A DNA stretch of 64,000 nt, taken from contig NZ_WUEY01000006.1 of NCBI RefSeq assembly GCF_010668395.1, positions 310,001-374,000 on the forward strand, in the 5' to 3' direction. This stretch comes from Martinezella lusitana (GTDB lineage Bacteria; Pseudomonadota; Alphaproteobacteria; Rhizobiales; Rhizobiaceae). How positions within the stretch are numbered: position 1 is the stretch's first letter; the number at the start of each line of letters is the position of its first letter. The translations under genes were made by a program, and so were the position numbers. Below the pieces are notes generated by a model. The model searched no databases. It worked only from the letters and a program-made list of their open reading frames with translations, and was not told the origin of the DNA. Positions 47,454-55,657 of the stretch are shown one piece after another.

Positions 47454-48842
47454 TTAATTCGAGGGCGGCTTTATCACATCCATGATCCGCTTCACCAGGA
47501 TTTGCGGCCGATAGTCGGCCCAGGCCGGCGTCAGCCCCATCCGCACGACGACGAGGTTGGCAGATGGAACGATGGCGACCGTTTGGCCGTCGTGACCGGT
47601 CATCCAGAACGTATCCGCAGGCAGGCCGAATTGCGCATTCGAGCCGCCGGGACCTGCGAGCCAGGCCTGAACCTGTGAGTAAACGCCTTCGGAAGCCTTC
47701 GTCGGAGTGCGCATGGCGCCGACGAACCCTTCCGGCAGCAGCCGATGCCCGTTCCAGACCCCGTCCTGAAGCAGAAACTGACCGAAACGCGCCCAGTCGC
47801 GAGCAGTCGCGTAAAGATAGGAGCTGCCGACGAAGGTTCCGCGCTCGTCAGCCTCGAAAACGGCGCTGTACATGCCGAGCGGCCCGAAGAGCGCCTCGCG
47901 CGGATAGGAGATGGCGGCACTCAGGTTGGGCAGCCGGTTCATCCAGAGGCGCGACAGCAGAGTGGCGGTGCCGCTGGAATAGCTGAAGCGATCACCGGGC
48001 GCCGCCACCTGACGCGAATTGGCAGCGATGCTGGTCGTATCCGGGTCGAGATAGAGCATGCGCGTCACGTCCGAGACGTTGCCATAGGACTCATTGAAGG
48101 CAAGGCCGCTTTCCATGGCAAGGAGATCGCTGAGCTTGATATTCTTGCGTTCGTCCGTGCTCCATTGCGGCAGGAGATTCTGATCGTCGAAAGACATGCG
48201 TCCCGCCAGCATCAGGCGACCGATGATGGCGGCATTCACGGTTTTCGTCATGGACCATCCGACGAGGGGCGTTCCCTTGTTGAAACCATCGCCATAGGCC
48301 TCGGCGACGACGCGCCCTTCCTTGACGACGACGATCGCGCGCATCGCAGGCCCGGCCAGATCCGGATTCGATACGACATCGGCGAGCTTCGCGCCCTCCT
48401 CGCCTTGCCCGATATTGACGGCATCGCCGTTCGGCCACAGCGCATCGCTTTTCGGCGCCTTGACCCTGTTCAGAAACACGGCACTGCGCGCCGCCTGCAG
48501 ATCGCCGTCGGGCACGGTCGTGCAACCGAGCGCACCGCGATAAAGCGCATGATTCGGGGCGAACAGCCCAAGGAAGCGGGCCGTGACCACGCCCTCGTCC
48601 CGATCGACCGAAACGCGAATGAGCTTCAGCGCCGGATTGCCGGGGGCCTGTACGTCATCATCAAGCACCTCATCCGGATCGCGTTTGGCGACGAAGGCGT
48701 TCGAACAAACGATCTTTGCCGCATAGCCATCGCCGACCTTGAGCAGTTCCGGCGGGGAAATGGAAAGCCAGACGGCTCCGCCGGCGACAATGATCAGCAG
48801 CAAAACAAAAAGAGCCCCGATCACTCTCGATATCAAACGCAT
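47454..48842 (-). CDS. Membrane-anchored serine hydrolase, beta-lactamase (class C/EstB-like) fold
   Basis: This 462-residue protein has one N-terminal membrane segment (about residues 6-28), then a periplasmic domain of the beta-lactamase class C family. The nucleophile motif SxxK is SMTK at 197-200, and the second motif appears as YSSGT near residue 292. It resembles esterases and 6-aminohexanoate-dimer hydrolases more than true AmpC, as judged by the DLLAMESGLAFNES stretch. The roughly 150-residue region before the SMTK is an extension. ATG 48842 follows GGAGGG at 8-base spacing. The substrate is unknown; a penicillin-binding-like activity is possible. Confidence 0.88.
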   Translation of the reverse strand: MRLISRVIGALFVLLLIIVAGGAVWLSISPPELLKVGDGYAAKIVCSNAFVAKRDPDEVLDDDVQAPGNPALKLIRVSVDRDEGVVTARFLGLFAPNHALYRGALGCTTVPDGDLQAARSAVFLNRVKAPKSDALWPNGDAVNIGQGEEGAKLADVVSNPDLAGPAMRAIVVVKEGRVVAEAYGDGFNKGTPLVGWSMTKTVNAAIIGRLMLAGRMSFDDQNLLPQWSTDERKNIKLSDLLAMESGLAFNESYGNVSDVTRMLYLDPDTTSIAANSRQVAAPGDRFSYSSGTATLLSRLWMNRLPNLSAAISYPREALFGPLGMYSAVFEADERGTFVGSSYLYATARDWARFGQFLLQDGVWNGHRLLPEGFVGAMRTPTKASEGVYSQVQAWLAGPGGSNAQFGLPADTFWMTGHDGQTVAIVPSANLVVVRMGLTPAWADYRPQILVKRIMDVIKPPSN

Positions 48843-48966
48843 GTAACACACCCTCCAAAAGGTACGCGGAGACAATCAGGAAACGCAGCAGGATGAAAGA
48901 CCTATCATAGCAGCAGCTGCTCAAATATGCGCGGCGATGCATTTCTGCCGGATCCGCCAACAGGCC

Positions 48967-48984
48967 ACGTCATCAGACTGTAGC
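48967..48984. promoter_or_regulatory. Possible Pho box upstream of btaA
   Basis: ACGTCAT-CAGA-CTGTAGC, with two half-sites 11 bases apart, loosely matches the PhoB consensus CTGTCAT-N4-CTGTCAT and lies 50 bases before btaA. The btaAB genes are known to be PhoB-controlled in Sinorhizobium meliloti, which raises the prior. Confidence 0.35.
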
Positions 48985-49033
48985 ATTGCCGGGTTACACG
49001 CCCTGAACTTCACAAATCGGTGACAAGACTCAG

Positions 49034-50281
49034 ATGACGGAATTCGCTCCGGATGCCGGTCTCCAGAAGAACCGGAAACTCAAGGACGCTCTGCTGCAAC
49101 ACAAGGCTCTGTCCAAGGCAGGCCTGTCCGAACGCCTGTTCGGCATGCTGTTTTCCGGCCTTGTCTACCCGCAGATCTGGGAGGATCCGGATATCGACAT
49201 GGAGGCGATGGAGCTTCAGCCGCATCATCGCATCGTCACCATCGGCTCGGGCGGCTGCAACATGCTCGCCTATCTCTCCCGCAATCCTGCCTCCATCGAC
49301 GTCGTCGATCTCAATCGCCACCATATCGCGCTGAACAAGCTGAAGCTCGCGGCGTTTCGCTTGCTGCCGGGCCACGTCGATCTGGTGCGCTTCTTCGGGA
49401 CGCCGGGCATTGTCGCCAACAGTCAGGCCTATGACCAATTCATCGCACCGCGCCTCGACACGGCAACCGCCGGCTATTGGGACGGTCGCGACCTTTATGG
49501 CCGTCGCCGGATCACCGTCTTTAACCGCAACATCTACAAGACCGGCCTCCTCGGCCGTTTCATCGGTGCCGCCCACGTCCTGGCGCGCCTGCACGGCGTT
49601 CGCCTCGACAAGATGACGGAAGCGCGCACCATGCGCGAGCAACGTCAGTTCTTCGATGAGGAAATCGCCCCGATCTTCGACAAGCGGGCCGTTCGCTGGC
49701 TGCTCGGCCGCAAGAGTTCGCTCTTCGGCCTCGGCATTCCGCCGCAGCAATATGACGAGCTTGCAAGCCTTGCCGGCGATGATTCCATTTCTGCCGTCTT
49801 GCGGCACCGCCTGGAAAAGCTCGCCTGTCACTTCCCGATGCGTGACAACTATTTCGCCTGGCAGGCATTCGCACGCCGCTACGCCGCCCAGCATCAAGGC
49901 CCCCTGCCCACCTATCTCAAGCCCGAAAACTATGCCGCGATCCGCGCCAATGCCGACCGCGTCGATGTGCACCACGCCAATTTTACGGAACTCCTCGCCT
50001 CGAAGCCGGCAGGCTCGCGCGATCGCTATATCCTCCTCGACGCACAGGATTGGATGACCGACGAGCAGCTCAACGGCCTCTGGGCCGAGATCACCCGCAC
50101 GGCGCGCGAAGGCGCCCGCGTGATCTTCCGCACGGCGGCGGAAAAGAGCATTATCGAAGGTCGCCTTTCTCCGGCCATTCGCGATCAATGGGTCTATTTC
50201 GAAGAGCGCTCGCAGGAGCTTAACGCGCGCGACCGCTCTGCCATATACGGCGGCTTCCACATCTACGGGAAAAAAGCATGA
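49034..50281 (+). CDS. btaA: S-adenosylmethionine:diacylglycerol 3-amino-3-carboxypropyl transferase
   Basis: BtaA transfers the aminocarboxypropyl group of SAM to diacylglycerol, the first step toward the phosphorus-free betaine lipid DGTS. The 415-residue DUF3419 protein has GLVYPQIWEDPDIDMEAM near residue 42, the SAM-binding TIGSGGCNMLAYLSRNP at 69-85, and VDLNRHHIALNKLK just after. The C-terminal region carries the second conserved part (FRTAAEKSIIEGRL). ATG 49034 is the only reasonable start. It overlaps btaB by four bases. These lipids replace phospholipids under phosphate limitation, and a possible Pho box lies upstream. Confidence 0.95.
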   Translation: MTEFAPDAGLQKNRKLKDALLQHKALSKAGLSERLFGMLFSGLVYPQIWEDPDIDMEAMELQPHHRIVTIGSGGCNMLAYLSRNPASIDVVDLNRHHIALNKLKLAAFRLLPGHVDLVRFFGTPGIVANSQAYDQFIAPRLDTATAGYWDGRDLYGRRRITVFNRNIYKTGLLGRFIGAAHVLARLHGVRLDKMTEARTMREQRQFFDEEIAPIFDKRAVRWLLGRKSSLFGLGIPPQQYDELASLAGDDSISAVLRHRLEKLACHFPMRDNYFAWQAFARRYAAQHQGPLPTYLKPENYAAIRANADRVDVHHANFTELLASKPAGSRDRYILLDAQDWMTDEQLNGLWAEITRTAREGARVIFRTAAEKSIIEGRLSPAIRDQWVYFEERSQELNARDRSAIYGGFHIYGKKA

Positions 50282-50952
50282 GCCAGACGGATACGGGCAC
50301 GGAAGCCAACGCGACGAGCCATGCCAGGCTGATGGACGGCATGTACCGCTATCAGCGCCACATCTACGATCTGACCCGCAAATACTATCTCTTCGGCCGC
50401 GACCGCACCATCGAGCACCTTGATGTGCCCGTCGGCGGCTCGCTGCTGGAAGTGGGCTGCGGCACCGGCCGCAACATGTTGCTCGCCTATCGCCGCTTCC
50501 CTTCCGCCCGCCTCTACGGCCTCGATATCTCCCAGGAGATGTTGATCTCGGCGCGCAATAATTTTCGCGGCTTGAAGCAGATGCCGGATTTCCGCGTTGC
50601 GGATGCCACCGCCTTTTCTTCGGCCGAATTCGGGATCGGCGGCTTCGATCGCGTCATGATTTCCTACGCGCTTTCGATGATCCCCGACTGGAAAAGCGCG
50701 ATCGACGCAGCGCTCGATGCGGTCGCACCGGGCGGGGAGCTGCACATCGTCGATTTCGGCCAGCAGGAAGGGCTGCCGGGCTGGTTCGGGGCTTTGCTCA
50801 AGGGCTGGCTGAGGAAGTTCCACGTCACGCCGCGCGCCGATCTTCTGACCGTTCTCGAAGACAAGGCTCAAGCACGCGGCATGTCCCTGAAGGCCGAAAG
50901 GATCGGACGCGGCTATGCCTGGCGCGCCGTGGTGACCAGGCACAACGGCTGA
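50278..50952 (+). CDS. btaB: Diacylglycerylhomoserine N-methyltransferase
   Basis: BtaB methylates the amino group of diacylglycerylhomoserine three times to give DGTS. The 224-residue class I methyltransferase has the SAM motif LLEVGCGTGRNMLLAY near residues 56-71, LYGLDISQEMLISA near 80, and the acidic loop DRVMISYALSMIP. An early YRYQRHIYDLTRKYYLFGRD segment is typical of BtaB. The ATGA overlap with btaA and shared strand make this a two-gene operon. A phosphatidylethanolamine methyltransferase is the main alternative, but the partner gene decides. Confidence 0.95.
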   Translation: MSQTDTGTEANATSHARLMDGMYRYQRHIYDLTRKYYLFGRDRTIEHLDVPVGGSLLEVGCGTGRNMLLAYRRFPSARLYGLDISQEMLISARNNFRGLKQMPDFRVADATAFSSAEFGIGGFDRVMISYALSMIPDWKSAIDAALDAVAPGGELHIVDFGQQEGLPGWFGALLKGWLRKFHVTPRADLLTVLEDKAQARGMSLKAERIGRGYAWRAVVTRHNG

Positions 50953-51166
50953 CCGACGCCAGGTTCCAGCGCGAAATCCGGCCTCAGAACGCGACAAGCA
51001 TAAGAATTTGCTTGAAGATAACGCATTTTTTACGTTGATATGGTGAATAAAGTGGCAAGACCAGCTGGCAACGGTATGGTCTGCCGCTCTTTTGGATTTT
51101 CGGGGACCACATTACGGAAGCCAAGTCTTGGGGCAGCAAGATCACTCGCGCCATAACAGGATATCC

Positions 51167-51958
51167 ATGCGCCGGCTTCTGGCATGCCTACTGCCGCTCG
51201 CCCTTTTCTTGAATGGCTGCACGACGGGTTATGACGCCCTCTCGACGACGGCCATTCCCAAGACCAGATTCAGCGATTTGAAGCCGCAGGATTTCGGCCG
51301 CGATCACCCGCAGCGTCATCCCATCCACGGCATCGACATTTCCAAATGGCAGGGCGATATCGACTGGCAGGCCGTGAAGGGCGCGGGCGTCGCCTTCGTC
51401 TTCATCAAGGCGACGGAAGGCAAAGACCGGATCGATCCACGCTTCACCGAATACTGGAATGAAGCGAGCGCCGCCGGCCTGCTGCATGCGCCCTATCATT
51501 TCTTCTATTTTTGCTCCACCGCCGACGAGCAGGCCGATTGGTTCATCCGCAACGTGCCGAAGGATGCCATGGCACTTCCGCCTGTCGTCGACGTCGAATG
51601 GAACCCTGGCTCTCCAACCTGCCGCACCAGACCGGACCCCGAAACGGTGCGAACGGAAATCAAGCGGTTCATGGATCGCCTGCAGGCCTATTATGGCAAG
51701 CGCCCGATCATCTATACTTCGGTCGACTTCCACCGCGAAAACCTTGTCGGTTACTTCAAGGACTATCAGTTCTGGGTGCGCTCGGTCGCCAAGCATCCCA
51801 AGGAGATCTACGCGGATCGCAGCTGGGCCTTCTGGCAATATACGTCCACGGGAATCATCCCCGGCATCAAAGGACCGACGGATATCAATGTTTTCGCCGG
51901 CTCCGAGCAGAACTGGCAAAACTGGGTGGCTGCAGTAGAGAAGCAAGGAAATTCTTAA
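51167..51958 (+). CDS. GH25 lysozyme-like lipoprotein
   Basis: This 263-residue lipoprotein has signal peptide MRRLLACLLPLALFLNGC (lipid Cys18), followed by a GH25 muramidase domain. Visible residues are Asp57 in GIDISKWQGDIDW, the catalytic Asp142/Glu144 pair in VVDVEWN, and the C-terminal WQYTSTGIIPGI. It should cleave beta-1,4 bonds between MurNAc and GlcNAc. ATG 51167 is chosen because it gives the signal peptide; the frame from 51092 adds residues without sense. It lies 80 bases before the MltB-type gene in the same direction. Confidence 0.93.
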   Translation: MRRLLACLLPLALFLNGCTTGYDALSTTAIPKTRFSDLKPQDFGRDHPQRHPIHGIDISKWQGDIDWQAVKGAGVAFVFIKATEGKDRIDPRFTEYWNEASAAGLLHAPYHFFYFCSTADEQADWFIRNVPKDAMALPPVVDVEWNPGSPTCRTRPDPETVRTEIKRFMDRLQAYYGKRPIIYTSVDFHRENLVGYFKDYQFWVRSVAKHPKEIYADRSWAFWQYTSTGIIPGIKGPTDINVFAGSEQNWQNWVAAVEKQGNS

Positions 51959-52038
51959 GGCCGACTCCACTTCACTCTTGCTTATGTCACAATCTTCTGT
52001 GAAAGCGACCCTATTCTATCACCTAGGAAGGATCGCTC

Positions 52039-53283
52039 ATGGATCGTCACACCATTCGACGCAGCGCTCTTGCGCTGCTCTTCGCTTCAACCATAACAGG
52101 TACAGCGATAGCTCAGAGCGCGACTCCAGCCACAGTACCGCCCGCAAGCAGCGCCGCCACTCCGAAAGTGGCCTGCGACGGCGACCTCGCATCCTTCCTG
52201 GCCGGTGTGAAAGCCGACGCCATCGCCGATGGTGCGAATGCCGCAGCGGCGGATAAGACCTTTGCCGGCGCGCAGATCGATCCGAAGGTTCTCGCCATGG
52301 ACCGCAGCCAGGGCGTCTTTCGTCAGACCTTCCTCGAATTCTCGCAGCGCACGGTCAGCCAGGGTCGCCTGGATATCGGCCGCCAGAAGATCAAGCAGTA
52401 TGCCGACGTCTTCGCCAAGGCCGAGAAGGACTATGGCGTCCCGCCTGGCGTCATCACCGCTTTCTGGGCCATGGAAACCGACTTCGGTGCCGTGCAGGGT
52501 AACTTCAACACGCGCAACGCCCTGGTCACTCTCGCCCACGATTGCCGCCGGCCGGAGTTCTTCCGCCCGCGCCTGATCGCGCTGATCGAATTGGTACAGC
52601 GTGGCGATGTCGATCCCGCGACTACGACAGGCGCATGGGCCGGCGAAATCGGCCAGACGCAGATGCTCCCGCCCGACATCATTGCTTACGGCACGGATGG
52701 CGATGGTGACGGCCACGTTAATTTGAAGACAAGCGCGCCCGATGTCATTTTGACCACGGCGAGATTCCTCCAGCATCTCGGCTTCATACGTGACCAGCCC
52801 TGGCTGCAGGAGGTAGCTGTACCGGACAATCTGCCATGGGAAAAATCCGGCATCGGCGGTACGCTCACAGCCGGCGACTGGTTCAAGCTTGGCGTCAAGC
52901 CACGCGATGGCAATACGAATTTCGCCTCGCTGCCGGCCGCCCTCATCCTGCCGCAGGGCCGCAAAGGCCCGGCTTTCCTGACCTATCCGAACTACAACAC
53001 CTATCTCGGATGGAACCAGTCGTTCATCTACACGACGTCAGCCGCCTATTTTGCCACGCGTTTCTCCGGCGCTCCTCCCTACAACAAGGGCACGCCTGAG
53101 CAGGGCCTGAACGATGTCGACATGAAGGCGCTTCAGACGAAACTCGTGGCACGCGGCTACGATGTCGGCAAGATCGACGGCATCCTCGGCTCGGGCACGC
53201 GCGTTGCCATCCAGAAGGAACAGTTCCGCCTGGGCCTGCCGGCCGACGGCTGGGCGACTTCGGCGTTGCTCAACGCCCTCTGA
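52039..53283 (+). CDS. MltB-type (GH103) lytic transglycosylase with peptidoglycan-binding domain
   Basis: This 414-residue exported protein has a signal peptide (about residues 1-26, cleavage after AIA), a GH103 domain with the catalytic Glu146 in AFWAMETDFGAVQGNFN and the later GAWAGEIGQTQMLP, and a C-terminal peptidoglycan_binding_1 domain (about 350-412, LQTKLVARGYDVGKIDGILG). It cleaves glycan strands to anhydro-ended products. ATG 52039 follows AGGAAGGA. A strong terminator follows the stop, so with the GH25 gene it may form a two-gene wall-lytic unit. Confidence 0.94.
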   Translation: MDRHTIRRSALALLFASTITGTAIAQSATPATVPPASSAATPKVACDGDLASFLAGVKADAIADGANAAAADKTFAGAQIDPKVLAMDRSQGVFRQTFLEFSQRTVSQGRLDIGRQKIKQYADVFAKAEKDYGVPPGVITAFWAMETDFGAVQGNFNTRNALVTLAHDCRRPEFFRPRLIALIELVQRGDVDPATTTGAWAGEIGQTQMLPPDIIAYGTDGDGDGHVNLKTSAPDVILTTARFLQHLGFIRDQPWLQEVAVPDNLPWEKSGIGGTLTAGDWFKLGVKPRDGNTNFASLPAALILPQGRKGPAFLTYPNYNTYLGWNQSFIYTTSAAYFATRFSGAPPYNKGTPEQGLNDVDMKALQTKLVARGYDVGKIDGILGSGTRVAIQKEQFRLGLPADGWATSALLNAL

Positions 53284-53304
53284 TTTCCTTCCTCTCTCGA
53301 CCGG

Positions 53305-53332
53305 AAAAGGCGGCGCCAAGCCGCCTTTTTTT
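53305..53332 (+). terminator. Terminator after the MltB-type gene
   Basis: GGCGGC (53309-53314) and GCCGCC (53320-53325), extended by A-T pairs, are followed by seven T residues. Confidence 0.9.
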
Positions 53333-53445
53333 GTTTCTGCTCACCACTCGTCTTCACACGAATCCACAATCGCATACCGCCGCAGGAAACGGGTGGAGGA
53401 GCAGCCTCTTCCAGTTTAGACAGGCTGAAAGAGGAGAGCATTGCG

Positions 53446-54372
53446 ATGAATGACGAGAACCGAATGAGCGCCTCGACATGGGGGCTGCTTTTGCTGCTGG
53501 GGCTGATCTGGGGCGGCTCATTTTTCTTCGCCCGCATCGCCGTTCACCACGTTCCGCCCTTTACCCTCGTCCTCTTGCGCCTGTCGCTCGCGGCCGTGGC
53601 GCTGCATCTCTATCTTGCCGGCCGCCTCGGGATCTATCAGTCGCTACGGCGCCATTGGCCGCAGTTTCTGTTGCTGGGGCTGATCAACAACGCCGTACCG
53701 CATGTGCTGATCTTTTGCGGCCAGACGCAAATGGGCGCCGGCCTCGCATCCATCCCGAACGCGACGACACCGATCTGGACCGTTCTGATCGGCAACCAGC
53801 TGACGACCGACGAGCGCCTCACATCCGCCAAGCTGGTCGGCTGTCTCACAGGGCTGCTTGGAACCCTGGTGCTGCTCGGCCCGAGCGTGACCAGCAGCGG
53901 TTCGGTTCCCCTTTGGGCGCTATCGCTGCCAATCCTCGCAGCGATCTCCTACGGCTTTGCGGCAATCTACGCCAAGCGCTTCAAAGGCATCGCACCGCCG
54001 GTCGTGGCGGCGGGACAGCTGACGGGCTCCTCGCTCATCATGTTGCCGGCCGCCCTGATCGTCGACCAGCCCTGGACGATTGCCACTCCGCCGCTGACGG
54101 CAATTGCCGCCATTCTCGGCTTGGCGCTGCTTTCGACCGCCTTCGCCTATATCCTCTTTTTTCGCATCATCGAGCTCGCCGGCGCTACCAATGCTTCGCT
54201 TGTCACGCTGCTGATACCACCGAGCGCGCTCCTGCTCGGCTTTCTCTTCCTGGATGAGCGGATTGGGCCTGCCGAAATCGCCGGTATGCTGTTGATCGCC
54301 GCAGGCTTATTGGTCCTGGATGGAAGGCTCTACGCCTGGCTCAAGGGCGGTTTGCGCCCGAACAGAGCTTGA
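53446..54372 (+). CDS. EamA/DMT family transporter
   Basis: This 308-residue protein with ten predicted membrane spans contains two EamA repeats. The first begins WGLLLLLGLIWGGSFFFARIA with PPFTLVLLRLSLA, the second at about residue 155 (ALSLPILAAISYGFAAIYAKR). It belongs to the drug/metabolite exporter superfamily; the substrate is unknown. ATG 53446 has a GGAGAG ribosome site; ATG 53464 is an alternative. It is monocistronic, with a weak hairpin (54399-54416) after it. Confidence 0.9.
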   Translation: MNDENRMSASTWGLLLLLGLIWGGSFFFARIAVHHVPPFTLVLLRLSLAAVALHLYLAGRLGIYQSLRRHWPQFLLLGLINNAVPHVLIFCGQTQMGAGLASIPNATTPIWTVLIGNQLTTDERLTSAKLVGCLTGLLGTLVLLGPSVTSSGSVPLWALSLPILAAISYGFAAIYAKRFKGIAPPVVAAGQLTGSSLIMLPAALIVDQPWTIATPPLTAIAAILGLALLSTAFAYILFFRIIELAGATNASLVTLLIPPSALLLGFLFLDERIGPAEIAGMLLIAAGLLVLDGRLYAWLKGGLRPNRA

Positions 54373-54398
54373 ACTCGTGCAGTTTGTTCACAGCCGAG

Positions 54399-54416
54399 CC
54401 AATCGCGAACGATTGG
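54399..54416 (+). terminator. Short hairpin after the DMT gene
   Basis: CCAATCG (54399-54405) and CGATTGG (54410-54416) enclose a CGAA tetraloop. No T tract follows, so it is a weak terminator candidate. Confidence 0.4.
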
Positions 54417-54555
54417 AAATTCCAAAGTCAATTCAAGCCTCTATAGCGGAATCATGAATCAGGACCACACAAGGCTACCGCATCGCAGCATCGAATGTTC
54501 TTTCCAAACGACACATTTTCGACATAAAATTTAACGGCTGACTGAGGAGGAAGAC

Positions 54556-54633
54556 ATGGGATTGACACGATCCATCAACGTCCTTGTGGTCGGTGCGGCC
54601 TTCGTTTTCGTCGTGACGATGCTTTTCATCTGA
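54556..54633 (+). CDS. Single-span small membrane protein, 25 residues
   Basis: ATG 54556, with a strong ribosome site GAGGAGG (54544-54550), opens a 25-codon frame ending in TGA 54631-54633. The product, starting MGLTRSINVLVVGAAF and ending TMLFI, is one hydrophobic helix with a short basic N-terminus, so a bitopic inner membrane micro-protein. A terminator follows at 54695-54730, making a complete short transcript. I recall similar tiny membrane proteins in rhizobia but can name no family. The ribosome site and composition make it one of the better small-gene calls here. Confidence 0.65.
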   Translation: MGLTRSINVLVVGAAFVFVVTMLFI

Positions 54634-54694
54634 TGGCCCTGGCGATAACCGCAGACGATCAAACTCCGAAAAGCTAACAAAACCCTGTTCCATT

Positions 54695-54730
54695 AAAAAA
54701 GCGCATGTCCGGTCTGGACGTGCGCTTTTT
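54695..54730. terminator. Bidirectional terminator between the small membrane gene and metF
   Basis: AAAAAAGCGCATGTCC (54695-54710) pairs with GGACGTGCGCTTTTT (54716-54730), one G-U pair, loop GGTCT. It has T tracts in both directions and serves convergent genes. Confidence 0.88.
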
Positions 54731-54753
54731 CATGAATCATGTCCGCAAAGGGA

Positions 54754-55656
54754 TCAGGCAGCGGCGCCGGCGCGGGCATCCACCTTGCGCTGAAGGCCCA
54801 GCCGCTCAAGGACGGCGGAAACGAGCGCCGAACGGTTCATCGTGTAGAGATGAAACTCATCGATGCCGCGGCGCATCAGGTCCTGGATCTGCTCGGCAGC
54901 CACATCGGCGGCAACCCTGGCACGTTCCTCGACAGCCTCGTCCAGACCGTCGAAACGCTCGTCGAGCCAGGATGGAATGCTGGTGCCGCAGGCTCCCGCA
55001 AAGCGCTTGAGCTGGGTCAGGTTCTGGATCGGCATGATGCCAGGCACGATTGGGATCTTGATGCCGGCGGCGCGAGCACGATCGTGATAGCGTTCGAAAG
55101 CATCATTATCGAAGAAGAACTGGGTGAGTGCCCGGTCGGCGCCATTCTCTGCCTTGCGCTTCAGCATATCGATGTCGGCGGCCGTGTCGCGGCTTTCCGG
55201 ATGCTTTTCCGGATAGGCGGAAACGGAGATATCGAAATCGCCGCGCTCGCGCAAAGCAGCCACCAACTCGGCGGCATTGGCATAACCGCCGGGATGCGGC
55301 TGATAGGCCGAGCCGACACCGCCGGGCGGATCGCCACGCAGGGCAACGAAGCGGCGAACGCCCGCGGCAAGGAACTCGTCGATCACCCGATGCGTATCCT
55401 CGCGCGTCGCGCCTACGCAGGTGAGATGCGACGCGGTCGTAAACGGTGTCTCATGGATCATCTTGCGCACCGCAGACAGCGTCGGCGCCTTGGTCGAGCC
55501 GCCTGCGCCGTATGTCACGGAAACGAATTCAGGCTCCCAATCGCTAAGATCTGCAACGGTGTTCCACAGCTGTTGCTCGGCTTCTTCCGATTTCGGCGGA
55601 AAGAACTCGAAAGAGATGCGGATACCGTCATTACAGGTTTCGGATCTCGAAGACAT
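54754..55656 (-). CDS. metF: 5,10-methylenetetrahydrofolate reductase
   Basis: MetF reduces methylene-tetrahydrofolate to methyl-tetrahydrofolate, the methyl donor for methionine synthesis. The 300-residue TIM-barrel flavoprotein has ISFEFFPPKSEEAEQQLW near residue 14 with the catalytic Glu, FVSVTYGAGGSTK near 45, FVALRGDPPGG near 103, and QFFFDNDAFERY near 165 in the FAD site. ATG 55656 is preceded by GGGAGAG and lies one base after the stop of the regulator gene (TGA-T-ATG). Regulation by that gene and its upstream palindrome is likely. Confidence 0.96.
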   Translation of the reverse strand: MSSRSETCNDGIRISFEFFPPKSEEAEQQLWNTVADLSDWEPEFVSVTYGAGGSTKAPTLSAVRKMIHETPFTTASHLTCVGATREDTHRVIDEFLAAGVRRFVALRGDPPGGVGSAYQPHPGGYANAAELVAALRERGDFDISVSAYPEKHPESRDTAADIDMLKRKAENGADRALTQFFFDNDAFERYHDRARAAGIKIPIVPGIMPIQNLTQLKRFAGACGTSIPSWLDERFDGLDEAVEERARVAADVAAEQIQDLMRRGIDEFHLYTMNRSALVSAVLERLGLQRKVDARAGAAA

Positions 55657-55657
55657 A

